Assembly (NCBI GenBank): GCA_051004015.1
Contig: JBPCKT010000112.1
Coordinates: forward strand, 1-38,666
Origin: SXOA01 sp051004015
GTDB taxonomy: Bacteria > Planctomycetota > Planctomycetia > Pirellulales > Pirellulaceae
Direction: 5' to 3'
Length of the DNA: 38,666 nucleotides
The notes under the pieces were generated by a model. It saw only the letters and a program-made list of their open reading frames with translations. It was not told the DNA's origin and made no database searches. Within the stretch, counting starts at the first letter, position 1. Each line of letters opens with the position of its first letter. This document shows positions 14,932 through 23,385 of this stretch, in pieces. A program made the translations under genes and the position numbers.

Positions 14932-15942
14932 ATGCGTGCCTCCCCCCTGCCCGGCTGCCGCTTTCTGCTCGCCGCTTGTGCCATAGCTTTGGCTCTGGTT
15001 TTCCGGGCACGACCCGCCGTCGCGGAGGACGCCTTGGAGTTGCCGCTGGCGGGCGAAACGAAAGTCGTCTTCGCAGGAGTTGAGGACGGCAAAAAAGTCC
15101 TTACGGCCAAGGACGCCTTCACGCAGTCGCTGAGCAGATTCGACTTGCAGGTCAGGCTCAAGCGGACCGAAAACGCCACCTTGGAGGAATGGAAAAAATG
15201 GGTGGCGGCTGAGGTGCTGCCCTGGAGCGATGAGGAAATCGCTCACGTCAAGCCCGCGGTGACCGTGCTTGCGGAGAAACTGAAGAAGCTCAAGCTGCCG
15301 CTGCCGGAGAAGGTGCTGCTGGTGCATATGTCGGGCAAGGAAGAGGCGGACGCTGCCTACACGCGGGCCAATGCCATCATGCTGCCGACCAAGGTGCTCA
15401 GCTATGCGCCGGACGATCTGGAGGGCCTGCTCTGCCACGAGCTGTTTCACGTCCTCTCCCGCCACGATGCGAGGGCGCGTCAGCAATTGTACGGCATCAT
15501 TGGCTTTCGGGCATGCGAGGAGATTCCGCTGCCGGCGCAGTTGAAGGACCGCAAGCTGACCAATCCAGATGCGCCCCAGATCAACTGCACCATCGATCTG
15601 AAAATCGAGGGTCGCGTGGTTACCGCCACTCCCGTGCTGTATGCGAGCGCTGAGAACTATGACGCGGAGAAAGGGGGATCGCTGTTTCGCTACATGACCT
15701 TCCGCCTGATGGTGGTGGAGAAGAAAGACGGCAAGTGGCAGCCGGCAGCGAGCGGCGGCAATCCGATCCTGCTTGAACCGCGGCAAACGGCGTCCTTCAT
15801 GGAGCAGATCGGCAAAAACACCGGCTACATCATCCATCCCGATGAAATCCTGGCCGATAATTTCATCCAACTCGTCAAGGAAAACAAAAAAGTGGCGACC
15901 CCGAAGATTATCGAACAGATGGAGAGCGTTCTGAAGCCGTAG
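14932..15942 (+). CDS. exported putative zinc metallopeptidase (HExxH)
   Basis: A 336-residue protein with a signal peptide (‘FLLAACAIALALVFRARPAVA’). Residues 169-173 are H-E-L-F-H, the catalytic HExxH zinc motif, in the context ‘GLLCHELFHVLSRHD’. A downstream E305-x3-D309 (‘DEILADNF’) would supply the third ligand in the gluzincin manner. No named peptidase family is recognised; planctomycete-specific secreted peptidase is an inference. It is convergent with tsaE, with only 6 nt between stop codons. Confidence 0.72.
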   Translation: MRASPLPGCRFLLAACAIALALVFRARPAVAEDALELPLAGETKVVFAGVEDGKKVLTAKDAFTQSLSRFDLQVRLKRTENATLEEWKKWVAAEVLPWSDEEIAHVKPAVTVLAEKLKKLKLPLPEKVLLVHMSGKEEADAAYTRANAIMLPTKVLSYAPDDLEGLLCHELFHVLSRHDARARQQLYGIIGFRACEEIPLPAQLKDRKLTNPDAPQINCTIDLKIEGRVVTATPVLYASAENYDAEKGGSLFRYMTFRLMVVEKKDGKWQPAASGGNPILLEPRQTASFMEQIGKNTGYIIHPDEILADNFIQLVKENKKVATPKIIEQMESVLKP

Positions 15943-15948
15943 GACACG

Positions 15949-16419
15949 CTACAGCTGACGTGACAATGACGTGAGGGCGGACTCCAAATCCTCCCCCCAA
16001 GCCCGCAGCGTGAATCGGCGAGACATTTCCCCCGTCACTTCGATGGTGATTTCCAGTCGCTCATCCGGCAGAGAGGCGGCGACTTTGTCCGCCCACTCGA
16101 TGAGCGTGATGCCGCCGGCTGAGAAGTACTCATGCGGCCCGAGGCGCTGGAATTCCTCGTCTCCGGAAAGCCGGTAAACGTCGAAATGGTAAAGCGTACG
16201 GCTGCCGGCGTGTTCGTGGCAAAGGACGAAGGTGGGGCTGACGACCTCGCTCCTGTCGATGCCGCAAGCGGCGGCGAGGGCCTGGACGAGGCGGGTCTTG
16301 CCGGCGCCGAGCGTGCCGCAGAGAGCGACGACTGCCCCATCGGGCAAAGCGTCAGCGAGCACAGTACCGAGGCGGTCAGTATCCGCGAGGCTCTCGGAAA
16401 GGTAGACATTCTCTTGCAT
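15949..16419 (-). CDS. tsaE: tRNA threonylcarbamoyladenosine biosynthesis ATPase TsaE
   Basis: This 156-residue P-loop protein is the ATPase that assists TsaB/TsaD in forming t6A37 on ANN-decoding tRNAs. The Walker A motif is ‘GTLGAGKTRL’. The family motifs ‘VVSPTFVLCHEH’, ‘LYHFDVYRL’ and ‘ITLIEWADKV’ follow. ATG 16419 is one base after the TAG of thiL, so translation is coupled. An open frame reaching back to 16680 lies inside thiL and is rejected. Confidence 0.92.
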   Translation of the reverse strand: MQENVYLSESLADTDRLGTVLADALPDGAVVALCGTLGAGKTRLVQALAAACGIDRSEVVSPTFVLCHEHAGSRTLYHFDVYRLSGDEEFQRLGPHEYFSAGGITLIEWADKVAASLPDERLEITIEVTGEMSRRFTLRAWGEDLESALTSLSRQL

Positions 16420-16420
16420 G

Positions 16421-17350
16421 CTAGAGCTGATGTTCAAAGCCGCGCGGCGCGAGCGACTGGAGGGGACCGCCACCGGTCTGCTGCCAAAGCCCTGGCGCTT
16501 CCACAAAGCAGCCGATGCGAGTGAGCGGGATTGCGAGCGGTTGGACGGAGAGCAACTGCTGGGCAACCGCCGGAGCCACGGCCAGAATGAGTTCGAAATC
16601 TTCGCCGTCCGATAGCGCATGGTCGAGCGGAGAGAGGTCGCCTTGTTTCGCAGCCGACAGCTCATTCGCCGCCGGAGCAATCGGGATCTGGCTCAAATCC
16701 AGCACCGCTCCGCAACCGCTGGCTTCGCAGAGGCGGGAGAGATCGAGCGACAGTCCGTCGCTGACATCCATCGCGGCCTGGATGTCATACTGCTCCGCCA
16801 GCAGCAGCGATTCGCGGATCCGAGGCGAGAAGTCGAAATGCCTTCCCAGAATGCTTCCCCCAAACCACCCTGTGACGAGGATTGCGTCCCCCGGCCTCGC
16901 CCCGCTCCGCCGCCATTCCTTGCCAGGAATTACTTCACCAATCGCCGTGATGCTGATGACCAGCGGCCCGTCCCAACTGTTGATGTCTCCGCCAGCGATT
17001 GCCGTCTCGAATTCTTCCGCAAGCGGAACGATCCCCTCATTTAACTGAAGTGCCAGTGATTCGCCGCCGCTGCGTGGCAGCGCCAGCGAAATCACGGCTC
17101 CTACAGGCCGGGCGGCCATCGCGGCGAGGTCGCTGAGGTTCACCGCGAGTGACTTGCGGCCAATGCGCTGGGGAGAGTGACCGTACTTTCCAAGCTGAAA
17201 ATCCACGCCGTCCATGAGCATGTCGGTCGTCACAACACAGGCGTTTTCCTTGGCCAGCGCCAACAGCGCCGCGTCGTCCCCTGGGCCGAGTAGCAGACGC
17301 GGATGTCCCGGCAGACGGAGTAGCAGGCGGCGGAGAAAATCGCGTTCCAT
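16421..17350 (-). CDS. thiL: thiamine-monophosphate kinase ThiL
   Basis: A 309-residue AIR-synthase-like kinase that phosphorylates thiamine monophosphate to the diphosphate cofactor. The Gly-rich ‘GPGDDAALL’ near the N-terminus is diagnostic, with ‘TTDMLMDGVDF’, ‘NLSDLAAMAARP’, ‘GGDINSWDGPLVISI’, ‘AAMDVSDGLSLDL’ and ‘SDGEDFELIL’. It is slightly short (typical ~320-330). It lies between the vWA gene and tsaE. A perfect 17-bp inverted repeat sits directly upstream of the start codon. Confidence 0.93.
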   Translation of the reverse strand: MERDFLRRLLLRLPGHPRLLLGPGDDAALLALAKENACVVTTDMLMDGVDFQLGKYGHSPQRIGRKSLAVNLSDLAAMAARPVGAVISLALPRSGGESLALQLNEGIVPLAEEFETAIAGGDINSWDGPLVISITAIGEVIPGKEWRRSGARPGDAILVTGWFGGSILGRHFDFSPRIRESLLLAEQYDIQAAMDVSDGLSLDLSRLCEASGCGAVLDLSQIPIAPAANELSAAKQGDLSPLDHALSDGEDFELILAVAPAVAQQLLSVQPLAIPLTRIGCFVEAPGLWQQTGGGPLQSLAPRGFEHQL

Positions 17351-17355
17351 GAATT

Positions 17356-17406
17356 GTCGCCTTTCGCTCCGCGAAAGGCGTGTCCTTTTGCGGAGCGAAA
17401 GGCGAC
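17356..17406. repeat. perfect 17-bp inverted repeat between vWA gene and thiL
   Basis: GTCGCCTTTCGCTCCGC (17356-17372) is perfectly complementary to 17390-17406. One arm ends in the last base of the vWA gene's stop codon, and the other comes within 5 nt of the thiL start codon (17348-17350). The hairpin would occupy the thiL ribosome-binding region. Confidence 0.7.
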
Positions 17407-19475
17407 TATAACTTGGGCACGGGCGGGATGGGCGTGCCGGGAGGAATGATGCGCGGGGGGCCGTGGTAAATCTCCACGAGTTCCACTCCGTAGCCCCGCT
17501 TCAGCTCGTACTCGGCCCGCGCGGCCCAGGGAGTGCCGGCGTGCGTTTCCATTACGGCGTGGAACATGGCCGTGGCCCGGTCCACATGGTGCTTGATCTT
17601 GTCGCCGGTAATCGTCTTCTGCCGGGTAGTGATGTCCCAAGCGGCAAGGTGCAAATTGGGAGCCTTCTGGAGCGGCACTGTCCGGGGATTACGGATGAAC
17701 TCTTCCAGGTAGGCTCCATACTCATACATGCGGGCCTGGTAGGCGAGGACCTGGGCATACATCAAGTCGTAGTTGGCCTGCCATCGGGGCGAAGCCTCTT
17801 CCCGCCGCTGCTTTTCCATGTTGCCGATGGTTTTTTCGACGCGCCCTAGATACTCGAGGTAGATGATGGCCTTGGCCTGCTCGATGATGGCCTGTTGTTT
17901 AAAGGAAGGATAGTCCGGCGAGAAGCGGACCCGCATTTCGATGATTTTGGCAATTTCTGGTTGATAGGGGTTTAAGTCGTAAACGACCTTTTCCAGCATT
18001 GTCCGCAATTGCGATTCATCGATTTCCTGCTTTACCTCCAGACGCGAACGGAGGTCGGGCAGGTAGCGGCGCATCTGCTCCAGTGCATATTTTCGCTTCT
18101 CGCCGCGCACGAGGTCCGTTTCCAGGCTGGGGAGCATGAAGAAAATGCCGCTTGTCTCGCGGCCCAGGCGGGAACACTCATACGGCCCAAAGCCGCTGGG
18201 ATGGGCGTCGTAACGCCGGTGGAAGCCGTCCGTCTGCAATTGCTCTGCGAAAGCGGTTTCCGGCCCGCGGTCGATGGGAATCCAGTGCTCATGTCCAGTC
18301 ACCGGCTGGATCCAGCGGACGTGGGCGAAGGGGTAGCCGAAGACCGCTTCCCGGCCAATAACATAGAGCTTGCAGCGGGCGGCCTTGGCGACGGCAATCG
18401 CCCGCTCGAGCTGAGTGTCATTATCGACGCGGTCGCCGCTTTCGTCGGTGATGACGATGAGCGCCATCTGACGGTCGGTCCGCACGCAATAGGGCTGATA
18501 AACGGTGATGGACTGGCCGATCGCCGAGCACATCATTTCGAGGCCAGAGGGATCGCTGGGTACTTCCTCAATCGCCTGGCGGATTTCCGTCATGTCGTGC
18601 GACGGACGGCGGGTGTGGTTCACCCATTCCTTGCCGAAGCTGGTAATTGCGGTTTCCAGCGAATCGTCTTGCCCGCGTTTGAGCAGACCAAGCTCCTTGT
18701 AGACGTGCTCAATGCGGTCGCGGATTTCCTTTTGGTCGTTTTTCATGCTCTCCGACTGGTCGAAATTCCAAACGACGAGGACCTTCCCTTTGTCGAGCAT
18801 CCAGAGGATTTCTTGCGTGAGTTGATCGAGGGCTTCTTGATATGAATCGACGACAGCCCGGGCATCCCCAATCATGCCGTCCGGGGCTTCCACAATGAGC
18901 TGTTTGCTGGACGGGGTGTCGATGTAGATGCCTTCGATGTTGACGTCGGCGTTCACGACCTGCTCGTAGAGAGCCTTGTCCAGTGAGGGCGCCCCAACCA
19001 TGCCCTGAGGGCCGGAAGCGCCGGCTTCGCCCACGATGGGGGAGCTGCTGAAGACCTGTGTCGTCGTTTCGGCGACTTCCGTGAGCTGTTTCTCCAGCTC
19101 GATGACTTGCATTTCCTTGATTTCGGTTTGCTCGAGCACCTCGGCCACGACCTCGTGCATTTTCTGCACGACCTGCTGATCGACGACTACAAAAGAAAGC
19201 CCGATCACCAGCACCATGTGGACGGCTGCCGAAATGAACATGGCGGCCATGCTCCGTAGCCAGCGGCGAATGCGAAAGCCGGAGGAGAGGTCTTCGTATT
19301 CTTCTTCCTCTTGCTGCTCAGCCGGGGAAGACGCGGCTTTGGCCTGCTCCTTCTTCGCGGGAGAAGCTTGGGGCGAGGGGCCTTTCTTGGCCGCTGGCGA
19401 CGGAGGTGCTACCGCAGGCGTCAGCAGTGCGCCGGAGGAATCCGCGACAGGTCCCGGCTCAAGAGTATTATCCAC
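17406..19475 (-). CDS. membrane-anchored von Willebrand factor A domain protein
   Basis: A protein of about 689 residues. The N-terminus is a low-complexity Pro/Ala/Lys/Glu stretch, then one membrane helix (‘SMAAMFISAAVHMVLVIGLS’), a coiled-coil-like segment rich in Glu/Val, and a vWA domain. The vWA domain opens ‘VLVVWNFDQSESM’ (MIDAS D-x-S-x-S) and continues ‘MALIVITDESGD’. The C-terminal ~200 residues are helical. It probably faces the periplasm and binds a protein partner through a metal site; the partner is unknown. The start is uncertain: GTG 19475 has a weak GCGAGA upstream, while TTG 19523 (705 aa) has no ribosome-binding site. It ends in a palindrome that supplies the TAG, and thiL-tsaE follow. 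Confidence 0.78.
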   Translation of the reverse strand: MDNTLEPGPVADSSGALLTPAVAPPSPAAKKGPSPQASPAKKEQAKAASSPAEQQEEEEYEDLSSGFRIRRWLRSMAAMFISAAVHMVLVIGLSFVVVDQQVVQKMHEVVAEVLEQTEIKEMQVIELEKQLTEVAETTTQVFSSSPIVGEAGASGPQGMVGAPSLDKALYEQVVNADVNIEGIYIDTPSSKQLIVEAPDGMIGDARAVVDSYQEALDQLTQEILWMLDKGKVLVVWNFDQSESMKNDQKEIRDRIEHVYKELGLLKRGQDDSLETAITSFGKEWVNHTRRPSHDMTEIRQAIEEVPSDPSGLEMMCSAIGQSITVYQPYCVRTDRQMALIVITDESGDRVDNDTQLERAIAVAKAARCKLYVIGREAVFGYPFAHVRWIQPVTGHEHWIPIDRGPETAFAEQLQTDGFHRRYDAHPSGFGPYECSRLGRETSGIFFMLPSLETDLVRGEKRKYALEQMRRYLPDLRSRLEVKQEIDESQLRTMLEKVVYDLNPYQPEIAKIIEMRVRFSPDYPSFKQQAIIEQAKAIIYLEYLGRVEKTIGNMEKQRREEASPRWQANYDLMYAQVLAYQARMYEYGAYLEEFIRNPRTVPLQKAPNLHLAAWDITTRQKTITGDKIKHHVDRATAMFHAVMETHAGTPWAARAEYELKRGYGVELVEIYHGPPRIIPPGTPIPPVPKL

Positions 19476-19785
19476 GGGGAAATCTCGCGACAGGAGAATG
19501 GCCCTGAGACGATAGTCCGCCAAACCGCGGTGACATGCGATTTCCGGCAGACCACCGCCCGTCAGTATATCCGCTTGGCGCGGAAAACACTGCGCCTTTT
19601 CGACTTTTCCGGCTTCTTCGTCTTTTCAGCCTCTGATTATTGCCGAGACGGGCTGCAAGCGGACAAAGGGGTATCTCTAGCAGCGACTTAACGCCTGCAA
19701 TGTCCGCAGCAAGTTCCTTCGAGAAGGCTGAATTGACGGCCCGATGATAAACGGGAGCGGCAAAAGGAATCGCGGGGAGCGTGAC

Positions 19786-20562
19786 ATGAGCAGGGCCAAC
19801 GGTGGGGCGACGGTTTCTCTTTCGATCGACCTGGAGTTGGCCATCGGACGGCAGACGAGCCAGGGACAGCAGCGGCTGGAGGCGGTGACAGCCGGCCTTG
19901 TGGAACTGCTTGATAACCAGGGCATTTCGGCGACCTGGGGAGTTTCCAACCCTGCACTTTCAGCCGCCCGAGAGATGATTCTGGCCGCGAAATCCAGGCA
20001 GGAGGTCGCCGTTCTGGGGGAACGCTTCTGGCTGGGAGATGGCACGTCTCCTTCTCGACTGGCCCAAGAGTTCCAGCGTCGGTTTGAAGGAGCACGCCGA
20101 ACGGGGCTGGTAGTATCGACACTTGTGCTCCGCCAGGCGGCAGAGCATCTCGACCTGAACCTGCTGCTCGGGCACGGAATAACAGCCGTGCGAGGCCCGG
20201 CAGTCGCCGCCTCGGCCGATGCCGCCCTCGTCCGCGGTGGAGCCATGCGGTACGGCCTCTGGCAAGTGGAAAGTCCGATTCTGATTCCGCTTTCAGGCTC
20301 CTGGTGGCAAGCGGAGCCCTGGGCGTTCCGGCAACTGCTGAAGAACGCGGCGCTGCGTGAAATGCCGCTGAATCTGGTCCTGGATGCGGGCAAAATGGCG
20401 GAGCTTAGCGATCTGGGGCTGCCGGCAATGTCTGCGGTAATGCGGAAACTCGGGCAGATGCAAGACAACGAGCAGTTACGGCTCGAGACTTTGGGAGAGC
20501 TAGCCCGTTACCATCTTAGCCGCCGTGCTTCTCAGCCCAGCCGATCGGTGCTGGCGGCGTGA
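19786..20562 (+). CDS. polysaccharide-deacetylase-like (NodB fold) protein with degenerate active site
   Basis: A 258-residue protein starting at ATG 19786 (GGGGAG upstream); an upstream ATG at 19744 is less supported. The layout ‘SLSIDLELAIG’, then ‘LLDNQGISATWGVSNPALS’, then ‘EVAVLGERFWLGDG’ and ‘PLNLVLDAGKM’ follows NodB-type deacetylases. In those, an Asp-Asp pair and an HxxxH provide the metal site. Only the first Asp is recognisable here, and the HxxxH after ‘EVAVLG’ is absent, so catalysis by the usual mechanism is unlikely. The preceding 19476-19785 gap shows no other gene. Confidence 0.6.
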   Translation: MSRANGGATVSLSIDLELAIGRQTSQGQQRLEAVTAGLVELLDNQGISATWGVSNPALSAAREMILAAKSRQEVAVLGERFWLGDGTSPSRLAQEFQRRFEGARRTGLVVSTLVLRQAAEHLDLNLLLGHGITAVRGPAVAASADAALVRGGAMRYGLWQVESPILIPLSGSWWQAEPWAFRQLLKNAALREMPLNLVLDAGKMAELSDLGLPAMSAVMRKLGQMQDNEQLRLETLGELARYHLSRRASQPSRSVLAA

Positions 20563-20591
20563 AATCTTGGCCCGGCCCAGCGGATGCCTCT

Positions 20592-20792
20592 TTAGACCTG
20601 CTCCCGGAACGTTAGCCAACTCATGGCTCCCAAAGCACCGGCGCAGATGATGAGCGAGATATCCATCAGCCAGCTCTCGCCGCGAAACGGTGCGAAAGAG
20701 GGCGCAACAAGCGACGCGACCAGGTCGGTCAAGAATAGTAGGGCGATGAGGATGGCCACGACCATCCCCGACAAACACAACGCCTTGGGCAT
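20592..20792 (-). CDS. small two-helix membrane protein
   Basis: A 66-residue protein. ATG 20792 is supported by GAGGA eight bases upstream. Two hydrophobic helices (‘CLSGMVVAILIALLFLTDLV’ and ‘DISLIICAGALGAMSWLTF’) are joined by a short polar loop, ending ‘FREQV’. In-frame ATGs further upstream (20843, 20879) lack ribosome-binding sites, and the latter lies within the candidate promoter. Function unknown. Confidence 0.6.
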   Translation of the reverse strand: MPKALCLSGMVVAILIALLFLTDLVASLVAPSFAPFRGESWLMDISLIICAGALGAMSWLTFREQV

Positions 20793-20851
20793 TCGCAGCG
20801 TCCTCAATGATGCACGGCCAGCCGTCGATTCGCTCGATAACATACCGCGTA

Positions 20852-20879
20852 AGTATAATTCGGGTTCGGCGGATGTCAC
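20852..20879 (-). promoter_or_regulatory. candidate sigma-70 promoter for the small membrane protein
   Basis: On the minus strand, GTGACA (20879-20874) is followed by a 16-nt spacer and TATACT (20857-20852). Five of six bases match in each box. The predicted start is near 20845, about 53 nt before ATG 20792. On the plus strand the same spot contains TATAAT (20854-20859), possibly serving the divergent aminotransferase gene, but no good -35 is seen. Confidence 0.5.
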
Positions 20880-20954
20880 GTATGGCAGAGCCTTTCTGGC
20901 CGGAATTTACGGCTTGTAAGGGCTTTACGGCTTTAAGCCCCATTTGAGGCGAAA

Positions 20955-22121
20955 ATGTTTGCTCCCAATCATCTGGACGTCCAGTCCCGCTTTCGGTCAC
21001 AGATGCCGGTTACGGCGAAATGGGCCTACTTCGACCACGGGGCCGTCGCTCCGTTGCCGGAGCCGGTCCGGACCTCCATGGCGACATGGCTGAAAGAGGC
21101 GACTGAGGAGGGGGATGTCCACTGGCAGAACTGGTCCCAGCAAGTGGAACGGACCCGTCTGGCTGCTGCGAACCTAGTCGGGGCCGAGGTTGAAGAAATC
21201 GCCCTTGTGCCGAACACGACTTCCGGCATCAGCCTGGTAGCCGAGGGTTTTCCCTGGCGAGACGGTGATAATGTCGTCACTCTGGCCAATGAGTTTCCCT
21301 CCAACCTCTTTCCTTGGATGAACCTGGCGAGCCGGGGGATTGAGACCCGGAAAGTGCCCGTGGATGACGGCCGCGTGGATTTGAACCGGGTTGGAGAGGC
21401 CATTGATGAACGAACCAGGTTGGTTTCATTGAGTTGGGTCGGCTTCGCGACTGGTTGGCGGATTGACGTGGCGTCTGCGGCCGAATTTTGCCATCGCCGG
21501 GGCTGCCTGTTCTTTCTCGACGCGATTCAGGGGCTCGGCGTCTTTCCTCTGGATGTGAAGTCCAGCGGCATCGATTTCTTTGCCGCGGACGGGCATAAAT
21601 GGCTGCTCGGGCCGGAAGGTGCAGGGCTGCTCTTTGTTCGCCGCGAACACTTGGATCTGCTCCGGCCCCTCGGTCTCGGCTGGCATAGCGTCACGGGCGG
21701 CGGCGGATTCACTTCGGAAATGAACTTGCGCACCGCGGCGGCAAGATACGAAGGGGGGACGCAAAACATGGCGGGGATGATCGGCTTGGGGGCGAGTTTG
21801 GATTTTCTCTTGGAACTCGGTGTTGGGACGAGAAGCTCGCCCGTTGCCGACTTGGTGTTGTCCATCACGGACTACGCCTGCGAACGCCTCGCGTCGCTGG
21901 GTGCAGTCTTACTCAGCCCGCGCGACGGCGAGCACCGCTCCGGCATTGTCACGTTTCAGATTCCCGGCCAAGAGCCCGCCGAGATTCGCAAGGCACTACT
22001 TGCCGCAGGCATCGTCACCAGTTGCCGCGGCGGCGGAGTGCGCATCAGCCCGCATGGCTACGCGACAAGCGAGGAAGTTGACCGGCTGATGGAGGTGCTC
22101 AAACGCTTCCCTAAGGCGTAA
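20955..22121 (+). CDS. aminotransferase class V (cysteine desulfurase-like) PLP enzyme
   Basis: A 388-residue fold-type I PLP enzyme. The PLP-binding Lys is in ‘FFAADGHKWLLGPEGAGLL’. The Asp pairing with the pyridine nitrogen is in ‘CLFFLDAIQGLGVFPLDV’. ‘VPNTTSGISLVAEGF’ and ‘RYEGGTQNMAG’ are family motifs. The subgroup is isopenicillin-N-epimerase/SufS-like, but no conserved desulfurase Cys loop is evident, so the substrate is undetermined. ATG 20955 has GAGG five bases upstream. The 3' end overlaps the convergent M42 peptidase gene by 11 bases. Confidence 0.87.
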   Translation: MFAPNHLDVQSRFRSQMPVTAKWAYFDHGAVAPLPEPVRTSMATWLKEATEEGDVHWQNWSQQVERTRLAAANLVGAEVEEIALVPNTTSGISLVAEGFPWRDGDNVVTLANEFPSNLFPWMNLASRGIETRKVPVDDGRVDLNRVGEAIDERTRLVSLSWVGFATGWRIDVASAAEFCHRRGCLFFLDAIQGLGVFPLDVKSSGIDFFAADGHKWLLGPEGAGLLFVRREHLDLLRPLGLGWHSVTGGGGFTSEMNLRTAAARYEGGTQNMAGMIGLGASLDFLLELGVGTRSSPVADLVLSITDYACERLASLGAVLLSPRDGEHRSGIVTFQIPGQEPAEIRKALLAAGIVTSCRGGGVRISPHGYATSEEVDRLMEVLKRFPKA

Positions 22122-23169
22122 AGTCCTCGCTTCCATCCAGGCTCGTCACAAACGCCGCCAAGAGATCCGCCGCGCGGTCAATGTCGTCGAGCGACACCAT
22201 CTCCACCGCGCTGTGCATGTAGCGGTTGGGGATACTGACCAGGCCCGTCGCCACACCCGCCCGGTTAATTTGCAGCGCATTGGCATCATTGGGTACGGCC
22301 TTGCCGCTGGCCGCGAGCTGATAGCTCAGGCAATGCTCCTTCGCAAGCTGGACCAGCCGCTCGGTGACGGCGGGGTTCATGTTCGGGCCGCGGAAGATGA
22401 CCGGGCCGCCGCCGAGGGTAATGTCCCCCTGCTGCTTCTTGTCGATGTTGGGGCAATCCGTGGCGTGCGTCACGTCTACCGCGATGCCGACTTGTGGGTC
22501 GATTCCAAATGCGGCCGTCTGGGCTCCCCGCAGGCCGATCTCCTCCGCCACCGTGGAAACGGCGAAGACGGAGCACTTGAGCGGCTTTTGGGCAGCCCGG
22601 CGGAGTGCTTCGATGCAGACCCACAGACCCGTCTTGTTGTCCATCTGCGGAGCATTCGCCAGCCCGTTCCGCATCTCCTGAAAGCCGAGCTTGAGCGTGA
22701 CGGGGTCGCCGACCCGCACCGCCTCGGCCGCTTCCACTTTGGTTTTGGCGCCAATGTCGAGCCACAGGTCTTCCAGCTTGACGACTTGCTTCTTCTCTTC
22801 GTCGTTGAGCAGATGAATTGGCTTGCGGCTGATGACGGCTGGGATTGGCCCTGCGCTCGTCCAAATCACCATCCGTTGACCGATAAGCTGCTGGGCGTCC
22901 CAACCGCCGATGGTCTGGGCGTAAATGAAGCCGTTGTCGTTGATGTGCGTCACGACCATTCCAATCTGGTCGCAATGGCCGGCGAACATGACGCGGAGCT
23001 TCGCCCCAGGATTTTTTGCCGCAATGACATTGCCGTGGAGGTCCGTCGTCACCTTGTCCGCAAAGTCCGAGACATACTGCCGGACCACATCCTGCGCGGG
23101 CCGCTCATAGCCGGAAGGGCTGGGAGTATCGAGGAGGCGTTTGAGGAATTCGAGGGGGGCGGCATCCAT
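22111..23169 (-). CDS. M42 family metallopeptidase (glutamyl/aminopeptidase, FrvX-like)
   Basis: A 352-residue cytosolic dinuclear-zinc aminopeptidase. Metal ligands and the catalytic acid appear in order: His in ‘MFAGHCDQIGMVV’, Asp in ‘PQMDNKTGLWV’, Glu-Glu in ‘STVAEEIGLRGAQTAA’, Asp in ‘GIAVDVTHATD’ and His in ‘IPNRYMHSAVEMV’. These enzymes form large dodecameric shells and trim peptides. Start ATG 23169. The stop lies inside the end of the convergent class V aminotransferase gene. Confidence 0.92.
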   Translation of the reverse strand: MDAAPLEFLKRLLDTPSPSGYERPAQDVVRQYVSDFADKVTTDLHGNVIAAKNPGAKLRVMFAGHCDQIGMVVTHINDNGFIYAQTIGGWDAQQLIGQRMVIWTSAGPIPAVISRKPIHLLNDEEKKQVVKLEDLWLDIGAKTKVEAAEAVRVGDPVTLKLGFQEMRNGLANAPQMDNKTGLWVCIEALRRAAQKPLKCSVFAVSTVAEEIGLRGAQTAAFGIDPQVGIAVDVTHATDCPNIDKKQQGDITLGGGPVIFRGPNMNPAVTERLVQLAKEHCLSYQLAASGKAVPNDANALQINRAGVATGLVSIPNRYMHSAVEMVSLDDIDRAADLLAAFVTSLDGSEDFTP

Positions 23170-23237
23170 GAAAAATCGGGCTCCATGAGAAGAGTCGCAA
23201 GTGTCAATTGAGGCTGATTATACCGAACCCGCAACCG

Positions 23238-23266
23238 TTGACACTTGTCCGGGTGTGACGTAGGCT
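23238..23266 (+). promoter_or_regulatory. candidate sigma-70 promoter of the cimA leader
   Basis: A perfect -35 TTGACA (23238-23243), a 17-nt spacer, and TAGGCT (23261-23266), which keeps the T, A and final T of the -10. Transcription would start near 23273, about 20 nt before the leader ORF. Confidence 0.55.
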
Positions 23267-23292
23267 AGTTTTAGTCGCTGGTAAGAACTCCT

Positions 23293-23385
23293 ATGTCCAC
23301 TCCTCCAAATAACACGCAAAGCCGCAAAAATGCTCGCCTGATTGGCGTCGGCGTCGTGATTATTATTGGGGGCCTGAGGGCTTAG
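23293..23385 (+). CDS. putative attenuation leader peptide upstream of cimA (30 aa)
   Basis: ATG 23293 to TAG 23383-23385. Residues 16-28 contain four Ile, three Val and two Leu, including the run V-G-V-V-I-I-I-G-G-L. The consecutive codons gtc gtg att att att are at 23353-23367. This is the composition of ilv-type leader peptides, whose translation stalls when Ile- or Val-tRNA is uncharged. It is too short and abruptly ended to be a normal membrane protein. The Shine-Dalgarno is weak (GGTAAG), the main caveat. It is followed by a terminator and then by cimA, an isoleucine-pathway gene. Confidence 0.6.
   Translation: MSTPPNNTQSRKNARLIGVGVVIIIGGLRA

Noticed and set aside
14743..15870. 375-codon minus-strand frame opposite the HExxH protein
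   Set aside because: The plus-strand frame has a signal peptide and metal motif, whereas this one runs across a palindrome and has neither.
23293..23385. 30-codon ORF read as an independent small membrane protein
   Set aside because: The hydrophobic stretch is too short for a helix with flanks. The Ile/Val run, terminator and downstream gene fit a leader peptide better.
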